The notes under the pieces: model-generated
What the model saw: only the letters and a program-made list of their open reading frames with translations
The model's database searches: none
Told to the model about the DNA's origin: nothing
Part shown: positions 25,355 to 35,078 of the stretch, piece after piece
Numbering within the stretch: position 1 is the first letter of the stretch
Layout: the number at the start of each line of letters is the position of its first letter
Source of the DNA: Pontibacter roseus DSM 17521
Lineage (GTDB): Bacteria > Bacteroidota > Bacteroidia > Cytophagales > Hymenobacteraceae
Direction: 5' to 3'
DNA: 64,000 nucleotides
Assembly: GCF_000373265.1 (NCBI RefSeq)
Contig: NZ_KB890766.1
Location: 342,594-406,593, forward strand
Program-made: the position numbers and the translations under genes

Positions 25355-27682
25355 TTACTCCACTTTTAAAACGTTTACAGGTTCAATATGTGCCGCCCGA
25401 ATGGTTTGGGATAGGACAGTCAGTAGCCCGACTATGGCAACCAAACCAAAGCCTATGCTTACATTTATAAAACTTAAATCAACAAGACTGCTGCCTAAAT
25501 CTTGTCTAATTAAATCACCGCCAAACAAGCCAGCCGGAACACCAATAAGTCCTGCAATTAGGATAAGAATGCCAAAATTACGGGTAACTACCCACACCAG
25601 TTCTTTGTTACTTGCTCCCAATACTTTTCTTATACCCAATTCTTTAGTGCGTGTTTCTACGGAGTAACTGGCTATGCCTAAAATGCCCAGACCAGCTATT
25701 GTCATGACGATAAGGGCTAAGCCTCCAATAGAACCTAATCTATCTCCAATTCTTAAATAACCATCTTTTAAATTCTGAAGATTTGCTGTTTTTTCAGGAA
25801 AATGGTTTTCCCATATGGATTGAATAGCTTTGGTTGCTTCCAATTCTGTATTTGGATTTATTTTTATTGTCAAGGTGGCTATTTCATTTGGCAAATACCT
25901 GTATAGTAAAGGATTTGTTTCGCCAATAATTTCATTGGGCATGATGCCAATGACTTGTACATAGGCAGAGTCCAGTAATAGCGTTTGCCCCACTAAAGTC
26001 TCCGATTCAGACTCCAGTAATTTTGCGGCAGCTTCATTCACCAACACATATTGCTCAGCACTTTGAGGCATATTTTCAGGAAAATTCTGTCCCGATTTTA
26101 AGCTGATACCTTCTGTTTCAATTGTTTTAGGGTCAATACTTACGTAATACATTTCCAATATTTTATCATTTAATGTTACAGAAGATTTGCCCTTTTGCAT
26201 CGGTTTATAATACCAGTTAGTTGCCAAAGTCGTCTCTACCTGGCTTAGCTGGCTTATTTCGTTTTGCAGGTTTTCATATTTTTCACCTCTTAAATCAAGT
26301 GTCAGGATATTAGGTGACACAGTTGATTTGATGATTGCAAGATTTTTCATTTCATAATCAGCTACTATGACAACGACTATCATCAGCATGATGGTCACTG
26401 AAAACTGTACGACAATCAAAGCTTTGTAAACAGCAATACTCCGGAACAGTTTGATATTCTTCATTTTACGCAAAACCTGTATGGGCTGAAACGCTGACAA
26501 TAGCCATGACGGAAATGCCCCTGCGACTAAGCCTGTGATAACTGCGTAGGTCAACAAGCCTAACATTAAGATTGTATCATAAGAAAACGCCACATCCATT
26601 TCAGGTATAAAGTGCGTTAAAATTTCAACACATGGCAATGTAAACAACAGAGCAAATAGGGCAATCAGGGTCGATTCTATTAAAAACTGACCAATAATTT
26701 GGCCTCTTGTTGCGCCTAAGGTTTTGCGAATACCTACTTCTTTCGCCCGGGAGAAGGCACGTGCCAATGTCAAACTGATATAGTTGAAAGCAGATAAAAG
26801 GGTTAAGGCTAGAATCAAAAATAGCTGTGTATTTATGCCCGTCCAATCGGTGCCCGCATTGTGGTCATTTTTGATGTCTTTGTTTCGGGGGGTGATAGCC
26901 TCTATGGGTTGTGCCAAAAATTGAAGACTGCTCTTATCCAATTTCTGGTTATAGTTTTGGAGCGTGGTATTGAGCTGCTTTAAATCATCTTCTGATTTTA
27001 AACGTGCATAAATTGCTGAACTCTTATAGTCTCCCCAATTTTGAGAACTATTAGGGATTGCTCCTTTCTTCTCAAGCATTTCAGCAGCATGAATAGAACC
27101 CATTGCCTCGATGGGTAGGTGTGATTCTAAAGGCGGGTCCTGAATAATTCCGGCAACGGTATAAGAACCTAATTTTTCAAATTGAACAGTTTGCCCTACA
27201 GCATTAGTGTTGCCAAATATCTTTTCTGCTGTTTTTTCAGTTAAAAAAAGGGAAGTGGGATTATCAATAAGGCTTTGTGCATTACCTGACAACAGTTTAA
27301 AGCCAAAAACATCAAAAAAAGAAGGCTCTGAAAATTTTATGTCAATAGGTACATCACCTCCTTCGGTTTGCAAGTTATGTTTTCCAGCCAGGCGCACTTT
27401 CACCGTTTTTTCAATAAAGGAGATACTTTCAATTTGAGGCGCCAAAGGCATTGGAGCTGTTGCCCATTTGGTTTGTTCCACCTCATTTGTTTCTTGTGTG
27501 AGTATCCGCACTATCTGATTTAACTTTGGATGAAAATGGTCTGTATCGTGAGTGGCTTTCAGGCCTGTGAAAAGAATAACACCAACCGCCATACTCAGTG
27601 ACAAGCTCAGTATATTGACTAATGAAAAAAGCTTGTTTTTCCAGAGTATCCGTAAAGCGATTTTGAGATTGTTCCTTATCAC
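25355..27682 (-). CDS. FtsX/MacB-type ABC transporter permease
   Basis: A 775-residue membrane protein with the typical Bacteroidota double layout: one N-terminal helix (residues 20-40), a large periplasmic MacB-like domain, three helices, a further helix with a second periplasmic domain, and three final helices. Motifs such as EVGIRKTLGATRGQI and ELGIRKVLGASNKEL are the two FtsX-family helix-loop signatures. No ATPase gene lies beside it. It is visibly AT-rich, uses many AAA/TTT/ATA codons, and nearly lacks the AGGTATA heptamer frequent elsewhere in the window, so it probably arrived by transfer. Confidence 0.93.
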   Translation of the reverse strand: MIRNNLKIALRILWKNKLFSLVNILSLSLSMAVGVILFTGLKATHDTDHFHPKLNQIVRILTQETNEVEQTKWATAPMPLAPQIESISFIEKTVKVRLAGKHNLQTEGGDVPIDIKFSEPSFFDVFGFKLLSGNAQSLIDNPTSLFLTEKTAEKIFGNTNAVGQTVQFEKLGSYTVAGIIQDPPLESHLPIEAMGSIHAAEMLEKKGAIPNSSQNWGDYKSSAIYARLKSEDDLKQLNTTLQNYNQKLDKSSLQFLAQPIEAITPRNKDIKNDHNAGTDWTGINTQLFLILALTLLSAFNYISLTLARAFSRAKEVGIRKTLGATRGQIIGQFLIESTLIALFALLFTLPCVEILTHFIPEMDVAFSYDTILMLGLLTYAVITGLVAGAFPSWLLSAFQPIQVLRKMKNIKLFRSIAVYKALIVVQFSVTIMLMIVVVIVADYEMKNLAIIKSTVSPNILTLDLRGEKYENLQNEISQLSQVETTLATNWYYKPMQKGKSSVTLNDKILEMYYVSIDPKTIETEGISLKSGQNFPENMPQSAEQYVLVNEAAAKLLESESETLVGQTLLLDSAYVQVIGIMPNEIIGETNPLLYRYLPNEIATLTIKINPNTELEATKAIQSIWENHFPEKTANLQNLKDGYLRIGDRLGSIGGLALIVMTIAGLGILGIASYSVETRTKELGIRKVLGASNKELVWVVTRNFGILILIAGLIGVPAGLFGGDLIRQDLGSSLVDLSFINVSIGFGLVAIVGLLTVLSQTIRAAHIEPVNVLKVE

Positions 27683-28321
27683 GACGTAAAGTGTTGATTT
27701 TTATTAAAAAGAGGCTACATACTAAGGGGAATTCCTTTCAATGCCATTGGCAAAGTTAATGCCTAAATTCAACTAATTAGTTATCACCATTTTAGACAAT
27801 TGTTTGGTTAAACTTCAATCAACTGTTTAGTAGACTCTGTTCGATTTCGAACACTCAACTGTACGATTTGATACACTCAAATGAGACTGCGGCACTTAAA
27901 TTATCTCAGTGGGTGTTTGCCGTGGAGAAGCTTATTGTTAGGATTGTCAAACGTTTCTTAGTTGTCTGAGAGCATTTGTCGGGTTATAAGGAAGGGCATT
28001 GTTGCTTACGGTTTCGCACATGCAATGTGTGAGGCGTCAGCCGAACGTAATCTTTGTGCTTTGTTGGCGTATCGTGTTTTTCACCACTTTATTTCTTCAG
28101 TATAGTGTTCTGCGCTATACTCAAGAAAATCTCTAACCTTCGTCTTTGCAATTTCTCTACGTTTAGCTCCCATACTCCACCTTACCACTCCTTTAGACCA
28201 GGACAAAGTAGCGAGCCTACCATACAACCTTATGCAAATAACTTTTTAGGAACTGTTGGGCAAGTATATAAAACTACATATTCCAAATATCGTTTCTAAC
28301 GAGAAACATAAGAATACTACT
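27683..28321. other. AT-rich intergenic stretch
   Basis: No convincing gene: open frames here are short and lack start signals or recognisable composition. The sequence contains scattered short inverted segments but no clear repeat unit. It is part of the low-GC island that also carries the permease and the small membrane ORF. Confidence 0.5.
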
Positions 28322-28537
28322 ATGAATAACTTATTCAGAGGATTGCTTGCTGGCTATGGTGCTAAAAAATTAGGCGGAGGATGCTTCAGTACGATTCTAA
28401 TTTTTGTAATTATTTGGGTGGTACTTGGTCAATGTAGCAGTACATTTAAATCGAACGAAAGCGAAGAAAACACGACCAATCAAACCGAGATAAAAGAATC
28501 AGGATTTGTCACTTTATGTGCCCCCGCCATTTGGTAA
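28322..28537 (+). CDS. Small membrane protein, uncertain
   Basis: A 71-residue frame starting MNNLFRGLLAGYGAKKLGGG, with one strong membrane helix (about residues 23-40) followed by CSS and a hydrophilic, Asn/Glu-rich tail. The start at 28322 is preferred over 28256 because the glycine-rich N-terminus then resembles small Bacteroidota membrane proteins. The last about 10 residues look out of character, so the C-terminus may be frame-shifted or truncated. A palindromic repeat follows at 28621. Confidence 0.5.
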   Translation: MNNLFRGLLAGYGAKKLGGGCFSTILIFVIIWVVLGQCSSTFKSNESEENTTNQTEIKESGFVTLCAPAIW

Positions 28538-28620
28538 AAGTTTGTGTGCTGTTATGCTAATTTGCTGCTTCCCCAATCATGGGTGTCAGTAGGGGACATG
28601 ATACACTTTTTAATTCAGCT

Positions 28621-28656
28621 AACTACTGTGTAAACGTCACAGTGACGTTTATCTGC
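28621..28656. repeat. 36-base palindromic repeat, copy A
   Basis: Matches 49078-49113 at 32 of 36 positions in the same orientation. It contains 9-base arms AAACGTCAC and GTGACGTTT separated by one base, so it is almost a perfect palindrome. Both copies lie beside AT-rich genes for small membrane proteins. Confidence 0.7.
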
Positions 28657-28786
28657 AATATATGGGAAGATGTGTTTGTATGGATAATGGATTCATTTTC
28701 AATCTTCCTAAGACATACACGCACTATATGCATTGAAAAAAAGCTAATATAGGTCTTTTATAAACTGACCAATCCTATCGTAAATA

Positions 28787-28822
28787 GAAACAGGAACGTC
28801 TATACTCAGACGCTCCTGTTTC
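28787..28822. terminator. Hairpin downstream of nrdJ
   Basis: A 15-bp stem with one mismatch (28787-28801 with 28808-28822) and a 6-base loop, located just past the 3' end of nrdJ. The U-tract is weak on both strands. Confidence 0.6.
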
Positions 28823-28839
28823 ATTTCTACTCCATTCAA

Positions 28840-31800
28840 TCAACTACACCCCAGACTGTTCCCACAGTTCAGGCATTTGTAGCACGTGCCGGAGCGGATG
28901 GTGATGTGGCCGCAGACGTTGCAGATGGGGGCGTCGCCCATCATGCTGGCCAGTACTTGCTGGGTCTGTTCCATCAGCACGGTGCGGCTCTGCGTCACCA
29001 GGGTATAGCCATTGGCTTTCACGTCGGTGGCCGGCTCGGGCTGGGTCGCTGGCGTGGCGACGGCAGGTATAGCCAGGGCGACTGGCGCGGCCGGTTCCGG
29101 GATCTTCTCACTCGGCACATGCACAAGGTCTTCGCGTTTCAGGTACTCGTAGCCGAGGAGGCGGAAGAGGTAGTCGAAGACCGAGGTGGCGGACTTGATG
29201 TTTGGGTGCTCCACGCGGCCCGCCGGCTCAAAGCGGGTGAAGGTGAAGCGGTTCACGAACTCTTCCAGCGGCACGCCATACTGCAGGCCCAGCGACACCG
29301 CAATGGCGAAACAGTTGAGGATGGAGCGGAACGAAGCGCCCTCCTTGTACATGTCGATGAACACTTCGCCCAGTTCCCCGTTTGGGTACTCGCCCGTGCG
29401 AATGTACACGGTATGGCCGTCAATCTTGGCTTTCTGGGTGAAACCGGTGCGCTTGTCGGGCAGTTTGCGGCGCTCCACCATATGGGCCAGTTGCTTGCGG
29501 AACGGCTCGTTGGCGGCGTCCTCCAGTATGGCTTTGGCCGCCTGCAACACCTGTTCGGCACTTATGCTGTTGTCGGTCTGCGGCGCTTCCGCGTCGGGGG
29601 CTTTGTCGGTTTCGGCTTTTTGGCTACTCGACGAGAGCGGCTGCGAAAGCTTGCTGCCGTCGCGGTAAATCGAACAGGCTTTCAGTCCCAGTTCCCAGGA
29701 CAGGTGGTAGCAACGGGCCACTTCTTCGCGGGTGGTTTCGTTGGGCAGGTTGATGGTCTTGGAGATGGCCCCCGAAATGAAGGGCTGCACGGCGGCCATC
29801 ATCTGGATGTGGCCTTCGGGTTTGATGAAGCGCTTGCCCTTGTGCCCGCAGCGGTTGGCGCAGTCAAACACCGGGTAATGTTCTTCGCGCAGGTATGGCG
29901 CGCCTTCTACCGTCATAGTGCCGCATACGAAGTCACTGGCTTCTTCTATCTGTTGGTAGGTATAGCCCAGGGCGCGCAACAGGTTGAAATCGGGCAGGTT
30001 GTAGAGCTCGGGCACAAAACCCAGCCGCTGCAGGCAAGCTTCTCCCAGATTGTAGACACTGAACAGCGAGGCCACATCGTAGGCCGTCAAGAGGCCTGCT
30101 TCCAGTTGCTGGATTTCTTCTGGTGTGAAGCCGGCAGCAGCCAGTGAAGTCTCGTTGATGTGCGGAGCGCCCTTGAATGTCGCATGGCCTTTGGCGTAGT
30201 TCACGATGGCCTGCATTTCGGCTTCGGTATAGCCCAGTTTGCGCAGCGCGGCAGGTATAGATTGGTTGATGATTTTGAAATAACCGCCACCGGCCAGCTT
30301 CTTATACTTCACCAGCGCAAAATCAGGCTCCACGCCCGTCGTGTCGCAGTCCATCAGCAAACCAATGGTGCCCGTTGGGGCGGTAACCGTGGCCTGTGCG
30401 TTGCGGTAGCCGTGTTTCTGGCCCAGTTCCAGAGCTTCGTCCCAGGCGGAGCAGGCGGCCTGGTGCAGGTACTCGTGGCAGAGGGTAGGGTCAAGCGGCT
30501 GCGCAGGTATAGCCAGTCCTTCGTAGGCATCAGGTGTGTTGTACGCGGCCGCCCGGTGGTTGCGGATGACGCGTAGCATGGCTTCTGCATTGGGTTTATA
30601 CTTCGGAAAAGCGCCCAGTTCGGCGGCCATCTCGGCGGAAGTGGCGTAAGAAGTACCCGTCATAATCGCGGTGAGTGCGGCGGCTACCGTGCGTGCTTCG
30701 TCGCTGTCGTAGGCCAGTCCCTGCACCATCAGCAAAGCACCAAGGTTGGCATACCCGAGCCCGATGGTGCGGTAATCGTAAGAGCGTTGCGCCACTTCTT
30801 CGGAAGGGAATTGCGCCATCAGCACCGAAATCTCCAGCACCATGGTCCAGAGACGGCAGGCGTGGCGGTAAGCGGCTACATCAAAAGTCTGCGTAGCTTC
30901 ATCGAAAAAGCGAATCAGGTTGAGCGAGGCAAGGTTGCAGGCCGTGTTGTCGAGGAACATGTACTCCGAGCACGGGTTGGAGGCGCGGATAGGTCCTTCA
31001 TCGGGACAGGTATGCCACTCATTAATAGTCGTGTCGAACTGCAGTCCCGGGTCGGCGCAGGACCAGGCGGCGTCGGCTATCTGGTCCCAGAGCGCACGCG
31101 CAGGTATAGATTGCATCACCTTACCAGTAGAGCGGGCGCGAAGGTGCCACGGCTCATCGTTTTGCAGTGCCTTAAAAAAGGAGTTCGGAATGCGCACCGA
31201 GTTGTTCGAGTTCTGGCCCGACACGGTCTGGTAAGCTTCACCATTGTAGTCAGAGGAGTAACCTGCCGCAATCAGGGCTGCCACTTTTTTCTCCTCTTCT
31301 TTTTTCCAGTTGATGAACTCCACAATTTCGGGGTGGTCCAGGTCGAGGCACACCATCTTGGCCGCGCGTCGCGTCGTGCCACCGGACTTAATCGCCCCGG
31401 CCGCACGGTCGCCAATTTTCAGGAAAGACATCAGGCCAGAGGAGCTGCCGCCACCGCCCAGCGCTTCGTCTTTGCCCCGGATGCTGGAGAAGTTCGTACC
31501 CACCCCGGAGCCATACTTGAAGATGCGGGCTTCCTGCACCCACAGGTCCATGATACCGCCTTTGTTCACCAGGTCATCATCTACCGCCAATATAAAACAG
31601 GCATGCGGCTGCGGACGCTCGTAAGCCGAAGTCGACTCTTTCAGCTTCCCGGTTTTGGGGTCTACATAATAGTGTCCCTGCGCTTTGCCAGTTAACCTAT
31701 AAGAGGAGTAGAGACCCGTATTAAACCACTGCGGTGAGTTGGGGGCGGCATATTGCCCGAGGAGCATGTACACCAGCTCATCGTAAAAAGCCTGCGCGTC

Positions 31801-32139
31801 TTCCTGGGTCTTAAAATAGCCATTCCCTTCACCCCAGCTTCTCCAGCAATCGGCCAGACGGTGCACCACCTGCTTAACCGATTTTTCTGCTCCCGTGCTG
31901 CCATCCGGTTGCGGAACACCTGCTTTGCGCAGGTACTTCTGAGCAAGTATGTCTGTCGCAATTTGCGACCAGTTCGCAGGCACTTCCACGTCCTGTATCT
32001 CGGCCACGATTGCTCCGGTAGGGTCGCGGATGGTAGAAGACCTTTTTTCATAATCAAACAAGGTATAGGCGCTCTCACCTTGCCGGGTAAAAAAGCGGGG
32101 AATGGTGAGGCCCCCGCTTTTCGTCTTCTCTTTTTTCAT
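28840..32139 (-). CDS. nrdJ: Adenosylcobalamin-dependent ribonucleotide reductase (class II)
   Basis: Reduces ribonucleotides to deoxyribonucleotides with coenzyme B12, independent of oxygen. The 1099-residue product has the large-subunit barrel motifs NPCSEYMFLDNTACNLAS, APTGTIGLLMDCDTTGVEPD and NLPNETTREEV, and a C-terminal zinc-ribbon (CNVCGH ... CYKCLNCGNSLGC) typical of the long bacterial class II enzymes. It is a single-gene unit. An enzyme that needs neither oxygen nor is damaged by its absence fits a cell that respires N-oxides in low oxygen. No cobalamin riboswitch was recognised upstream. Confidence 0.97.
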   Translation of the reverse strand: MKKEKTKSGGLTIPRFFTRQGESAYTLFDYEKRSSTIRDPTGAIVAEIQDVEVPANWSQIATDILAQKYLRKAGVPQPDGSTGAEKSVKQVVHRLADCWRSWGEGNGYFKTQEDAQAFYDELVYMLLGQYAAPNSPQWFNTGLYSSYRLTGKAQGHYYVDPKTGKLKESTSAYERPQPHACFILAVDDDLVNKGGIMDLWVQEARIFKYGSGVGTNFSSIRGKDEALGGGGSSSGLMSFLKIGDRAAGAIKSGGTTRRAAKMVCLDLDHPEIVEFINWKKEEEKKVAALIAAGYSSDYNGEAYQTVSGQNSNNSVRIPNSFFKALQNDEPWHLRARSTGKVMQSIPARALWDQIADAAWSCADPGLQFDTTINEWHTCPDEGPIRASNPCSEYMFLDNTACNLASLNLIRFFDEATQTFDVAAYRHACRLWTMVLEISVLMAQFPSEEVAQRSYDYRTIGLGYANLGALLMVQGLAYDSDEARTVAAALTAIMTGTSYATSAEMAAELGAFPKYKPNAEAMLRVIRNHRAAAYNTPDAYEGLAIPAQPLDPTLCHEYLHQAACSAWDEALELGQKHGYRNAQATVTAPTGTIGLLMDCDTTGVEPDFALVKYKKLAGGGYFKIINQSIPAALRKLGYTEAEMQAIVNYAKGHATFKGAPHINETSLAAAGFTPEEIQQLEAGLLTAYDVASLFSVYNLGEACLQRLGFVPELYNLPDFNLLRALGYTYQQIEEASDFVCGTMTVEGAPYLREEHYPVFDCANRCGHKGKRFIKPEGHIQMMAAVQPFISGAISKTINLPNETTREEVARCYHLSWELGLKACSIYRDGSKLSQPLSSSSQKAETDKAPDAEAPQTDNSISAEQVLQAAKAILEDAANEPFRKQLAHMVERRKLPDKRTGFTQKAKIDGHTVYIRTGEYPNGELGEVFIDMYKEGASFRSILNCFAIAVSLGLQYGVPLEEFVNRFTFTRFEPAGRVEHPNIKSATSVFDYLFRLLGYEYLKREDLVHVPSEKIPEPAAPVALAIPAVATPATQPEPATDVKANGYTLVTQSRTVLMEQTQQVLASMMGDAPICNVCGHITIRSGTCYKCLNCGNSLGCS

Positions 32140-32331
32140 AAAATGGCTATTAGTTTAATGATTTGATTATCAGCTTATTGACTTCTGTCTAAAATCCAGT
32201 AATTGGTTTGATAAATATATCAGAAAAATATTTAAGAAAAAAAGACCTTTTTATCTTTTAATTTGTTGAACACGTATATACCTTTACATCGGCAATCATT
32301 TATAACAGACCAAATCATTTACAAAAACACC

Positions 32332-33288
32332 ATGGAAACCATAGAAAAATTAGACGTTACTGTACTGGAACCCCGCATGAAGCACCCGACCATTTTCCAG
32401 TGGTTCGACAAACTGAATGGCGGCGAAGCTTTTGTGATTCACAACGACCACGACCCGAAGCCGCTGTACTACCAGCTGCTGGGTGAGCGCGGCAATATCT
32501 TCAAGTGGGAGTACCTGTTACAGGGACCGGAAATATGGGAAGTGAGAATATCCAAACTGACACCGGAAGAAGGGGAGACCGTAGGCGAACTCGTAGCCAA
32601 GGACTACCGCAAGGCGCAGGTGTTCAAGAAATATGGCATCGACTTCTGCTGCAACGGCAAGAAATCGCTTAAGCAGGCCTGTGAAGAGAAAGGCATCAGC
32701 CAGGAACAACTGGAGCAGGAACTGAACGCCATGCCAGAGAAAACCGCCGAGACATCACGCGGAAATGAATACGATAAGTGGGAGCTGGGCTTCCTGGGCG
32801 ACTACATCGTAAACATGCACCACAGCTATGTGCGTGAGGCTATACCTGCGCTGTACGAATACACCACCAAAGTGGCGCGCGTGCACGGTGGCCGTCACCC
32901 CGAGGTGATTGAGGTAGCGAAGCACTTTGTGAACGTTGCCAACGAACTGGAATCCCACATGCCAAAAGAGGAGCGCGTGCTGTTCCCATTCATCAAGCAG
33001 ATGGAAGAGGCCAAGAAGAACGGCGTGAAGCTAGACCGTCCTGCCTTCGGCAGCATCCAGAACCCAATCAACATGATGGAGATGGAGCACGAGTCAGCCG
33101 GTGGCGAAATGGAGGCCATCCGCAAGTTGACAAACGACTTTACATTGCCAGCCGATGCCTGTGCCACGTATAGAGTAATGTTCTCGAAGCTAGAGGAATT
33201 CGAAAACGACCTGCACCGCCACATCCACCTGGAGAACAACGTGCTGTTCCCGAAAGCGCTGGAACTGGAGAAAGAAGTGTTGAAGTAA
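32332..33288 (+). CDS. ric: RIC-type di-iron repair protein with N-terminal DUF2249
   Basis: A 318-residue protein of the RIC family (YtfE, ScdA), which helps repair iron-sulfur clusters damaged by NO or oxidants. An N-terminal DUF2249 segment (about residues 1-78, with HPTIFQWFDKLNGGEAFVIHNDHDP) precedes the ScdA-type segment with DFCCNGKKSL (residues 104-107 DFCC) and a hemerythrin-like di-iron domain with MHHSYVREAIP, ESHMPKEERVLFP, EHESAG and RHIHLENNVLFPKA. The ATG at 32332 is preferred over 32263, since the latter lies in the promoter region. It is followed by a hemerythrin gene and a DUF1858/DUF2249 gene. A TACCTTTA box (32279-32286) may be its promoter. Confidence 0.93.
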   Translation: METIEKLDVTVLEPRMKHPTIFQWFDKLNGGEAFVIHNDHDPKPLYYQLLGERGNIFKWEYLLQGPEIWEVRISKLTPEEGETVGELVAKDYRKAQVFKKYGIDFCCNGKKSLKQACEEKGISQEQLEQELNAMPEKTAETSRGNEYDKWELGFLGDYIVNMHHSYVREAIPALYEYTTKVARVHGGRHPEVIEVAKHFVNVANELESHMPKEERVLFPFIKQMEEAKKNGVKLDRPAFGSIQNPINMMEMEHESAGGEMEAIRKLTNDFTLPADACATYRVMFSKLEEFENDLHRHIHLENNVLFPKALELEKEVLK

Positions 33289-33363
33289 CAAGGATAGCAG
33301 GGCAGGCTGTGGATGGAACCGTGGTCTGCCCCATTACCCCAACGGGCAAGGCCCACCGCAACT

Positions 33364-33873
33364 ATGACAACTGCAACAAAACCAAAGCCACTGAAACGCG
33401 ACAAAAGCCTGGTGCCGCTCTCACGGGAGCACCACTTCGGGCTGCTGTTCTGCTGGAAGCTCAAACAAGGTATAGCCAACGGCACTCCCTTTGAGATGAT
33501 GCGTCAGTACATCCAGTATTTCTGGAGTAACATTCTAAAAGCGCACTGCCTGGAGGAGGAAGTGATTGCGAAAAGACTTTTGCCGGAAGATGATGTGAAC
33601 GCCATCAGGCTGCATGAAGAGCACCAACTGATTGAAGCGATTATCGAATTGATTAACGAGCAGAAAATCCTGAATACGTCTCTTATATCAACATTGCAAC
33701 AGGACCTGACCGACCACATCCGCTGGGAGGAACGCGAGCTGTTCCCCTACCTGCAAACCGTGGCCGACCCGGAGGAACTGGCTGACATCAGCCGGCTGCT
33801 GGAGCATGACCTGAAAGAGCCGGTAGATGAGTTCGAACCCGCTTTCTGGGAGAAAAAAGCAAAGGCCGCTTAA
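33364..33873 (+). CDS. Hemerythrin-domain protein
   Basis: A 169-residue cytosolic protein. The ATG at 33364 is taken because the earlier one at 33313 adds a Pro/Arg-rich stretch unlike the family. Histidine and glutamate motifs for a di-iron four-helix bundle are visible: LSREHHFGLLFCWKL, HCLEEEVIAKRLLP, LHEEHQLIEAI and HIRWEERELFPYLQ. Such proteins bind O2, NO or serve as iron stores. It lies between the RIC gene and the DUF1858/DUF2249 gene, 2 bases before the latter, so a nitrosative-stress role is likely. Confidence 0.9.
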   Translation: MTTATKPKPLKRDKSLVPLSREHHFGLLFCWKLKQGIANGTPFEMMRQYIQYFWSNILKAHCLEEEVIAKRLLPEDDVNAIRLHEEHQLIEAIIELINEQKILNTSLISTLQQDLTDHIRWEERELFPYLQTVADPEELADISRLLEHDLKEPVDEFEPAFWEKKAKAA

Positions 33874-33875
33874 CG

Positions 33876-34694
33876 ATGGAACTGTCTGCCACTACCCGGA
33901 TATCGACTATCCTGCGGGAGAACCCTGCGGCGATTGAGGCCATCGTGTCGATAAACAAACACTTTGAGAAGCTGCGGAACCCGGTGCTGCGCAAGGTGCT
34001 GGCCTCGCGGGTCACCATCGCCGATGCCGCCCGCATTGGCAAATGCCGGGTGGAGGATTTCTATGAAAAGCTGCAGCCGCTGGGCTTCAGCGTGGCATTA
34101 ACACCAAGTTACAACAAACGGGCTATACCCATGGAAACAGATGTATTGGAACGACCCGCCTTCATGGCGAACCTGAAGCAGGAAGACACCACCGTGCTGG
34201 ACGTGCGCGACACCATTGCCAAAGGCGACGACCCCTTTCTGCAGATTATGGACGCTGTGAACAAGCTGCGTACGGAACAGGTGCTCTGCATCGTCAACAC
34301 GTTTGAGCCTATTCCGCTCATCGCCATCATCCGTCCGAAAGGCTTCGATTACTACACCGAAACGCTGGGACCGATGCTGGTGAAAACCTATTTCAAAAAG
34401 CAGGGTGCAGGGGAGAAGCTGGAAATGGCAGCGCCAGAGGCCGAACAGGACTTTGACGCGCTACTGGGCAGGTATAGCGGCAAGCTGCAGCAACTGGACG
34501 TGCGCCAGTTGGAGATGCCACAACCCATGATTTCCATACTAGGCGCACTCGAAACACTGCCCGCTGAGGAGGCGCTGTATGTGCACCACCGCAAAGTGCC
34601 ACAGTTCCTGCTGCCGCAGTTGACGGAGCGTGGATTCAAAGTGAGCATAAAGGAAGTAGGGCCGAACGAGGTATACCTGCTTATTTACAGGTAG
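33876..34694 (+). CDS. DUF1858-DUF2249 domain protein
   Basis: A 272-residue cytosolic protein. Residues 1-70 form a DUF1858 domain (TTRISTILRENPAAIEAIV ... ADAARIGKCRVEDF), similar to the N-terminal helix bundle of RIC proteins. Two DUF2249-like segments follow: about 100-165 (VLDVRDTIAKGDDPFLQIMDA) and 185-270 (LDVRQLEMPQPM). DUF2249 is related to the TusA/SirA fold but lacks its Cys here. The same domains occur in the RIC protein two genes upstream, so the two probably cooperate. Function unknown. Confidence 0.85.
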   Translation: MELSATTRISTILRENPAAIEAIVSINKHFEKLRNPVLRKVLASRVTIADAARIGKCRVEDFYEKLQPLGFSVALTPSYNKRAIPMETDVLERPAFMANLKQEDTTVLDVRDTIAKGDDPFLQIMDAVNKLRTEQVLCIVNTFEPIPLIAIIRPKGFDYYTETLGPMLVKTYFKKQGAGEKLEMAAPEAEQDFDALLGRYSGKLQQLDVRQLEMPQPMISILGALETLPAEEALYVHHRKVPQFLLPQLTERGFKVSIKEVGPNEVYLLIYR

Positions 34695-35078
34695 GCATTA
34701 GGGAGTATCAATGCTTCCATTTAAACTGATTTTTATCATTTTGACTGGCAGTATAAATTCGGAATTTTACAAGGAGGAGAAGAGGTTGGAAAGCGATTAA
34801 CCTATCCCTAATCCCTCTCAGGAGGCAGAGCGCGTCTAAATTCTAATAGAGAATGTCCCCTTGAAGGGACTTTAGGGGGTGTAAAGCCAGTAGCAAAATT
34901 TTCTAGCAAAACGCCAACACCCCTCTAACTCCCCTCGAGGTGAGAATTTGGGCTCGGCAGGATTAGCTGGAGTCCTAGATTTGAAGATTCTATAAGAATA
35001 TAATGTACCCTTGATTAACGGAAAGACAAATCAATCGTTCCCCAACAGATATCAACCAACAACCAACAATAAACTACC
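34695..35078. other. Intergenic stretch with inverted G/C-rich repeat
   Basis: No gene seen. It contains an imperfect inverted repeat (34854-34946) of a type common between genes in Bacteroidota. The promoter of the following membrane protein should lie near 34990-35070, but no clear -7 box was picked out. Confidence 0.5.
34854..34946. repeat. Inverted G/C-rich intergenic repeat
   Basis: Arms 34854-34882 and 34917-34946 are imperfect reverse complements built around CCCCTTGAAGGGAC and AGGGGGTGT. It resembles in composition the repeat pair at 45022 and 51163, but is not the same unit. Confidence 0.55.

Larger units (their letters stand above)
28538..28839. other. Intergenic stretch with palindromic repeat and terminator
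   Basis: No gene seen. It holds the 36-base repeat at 28621-28656 and the terminator-like hairpin at 28787-28822. Confidence 0.5.

Noticed and set aside
28054..28299. 81-codon frame in the AT-rich island
   Set aside because: No plausible ribosome site, mixed composition with no domain or convincing signal peptide, and it overlaps the region just before a more credible small ORF.
28906..30147. 413-codon open frame on the plus strand
   Set aside because: It is antisense to nrdJ, a complete well-conserved gene; long antisense frames arise from its GC-rich third positions.
32209..32222. TGAT-N6-ATCA inverted repeat before the RIC gene
   Set aside because: Spacer is six bases, not the four of Fnr or of the TGAC operator, the sequence is AT-rich, and its distance to the -7-like box at 32279 fits neither the 57 nor the 35 class.
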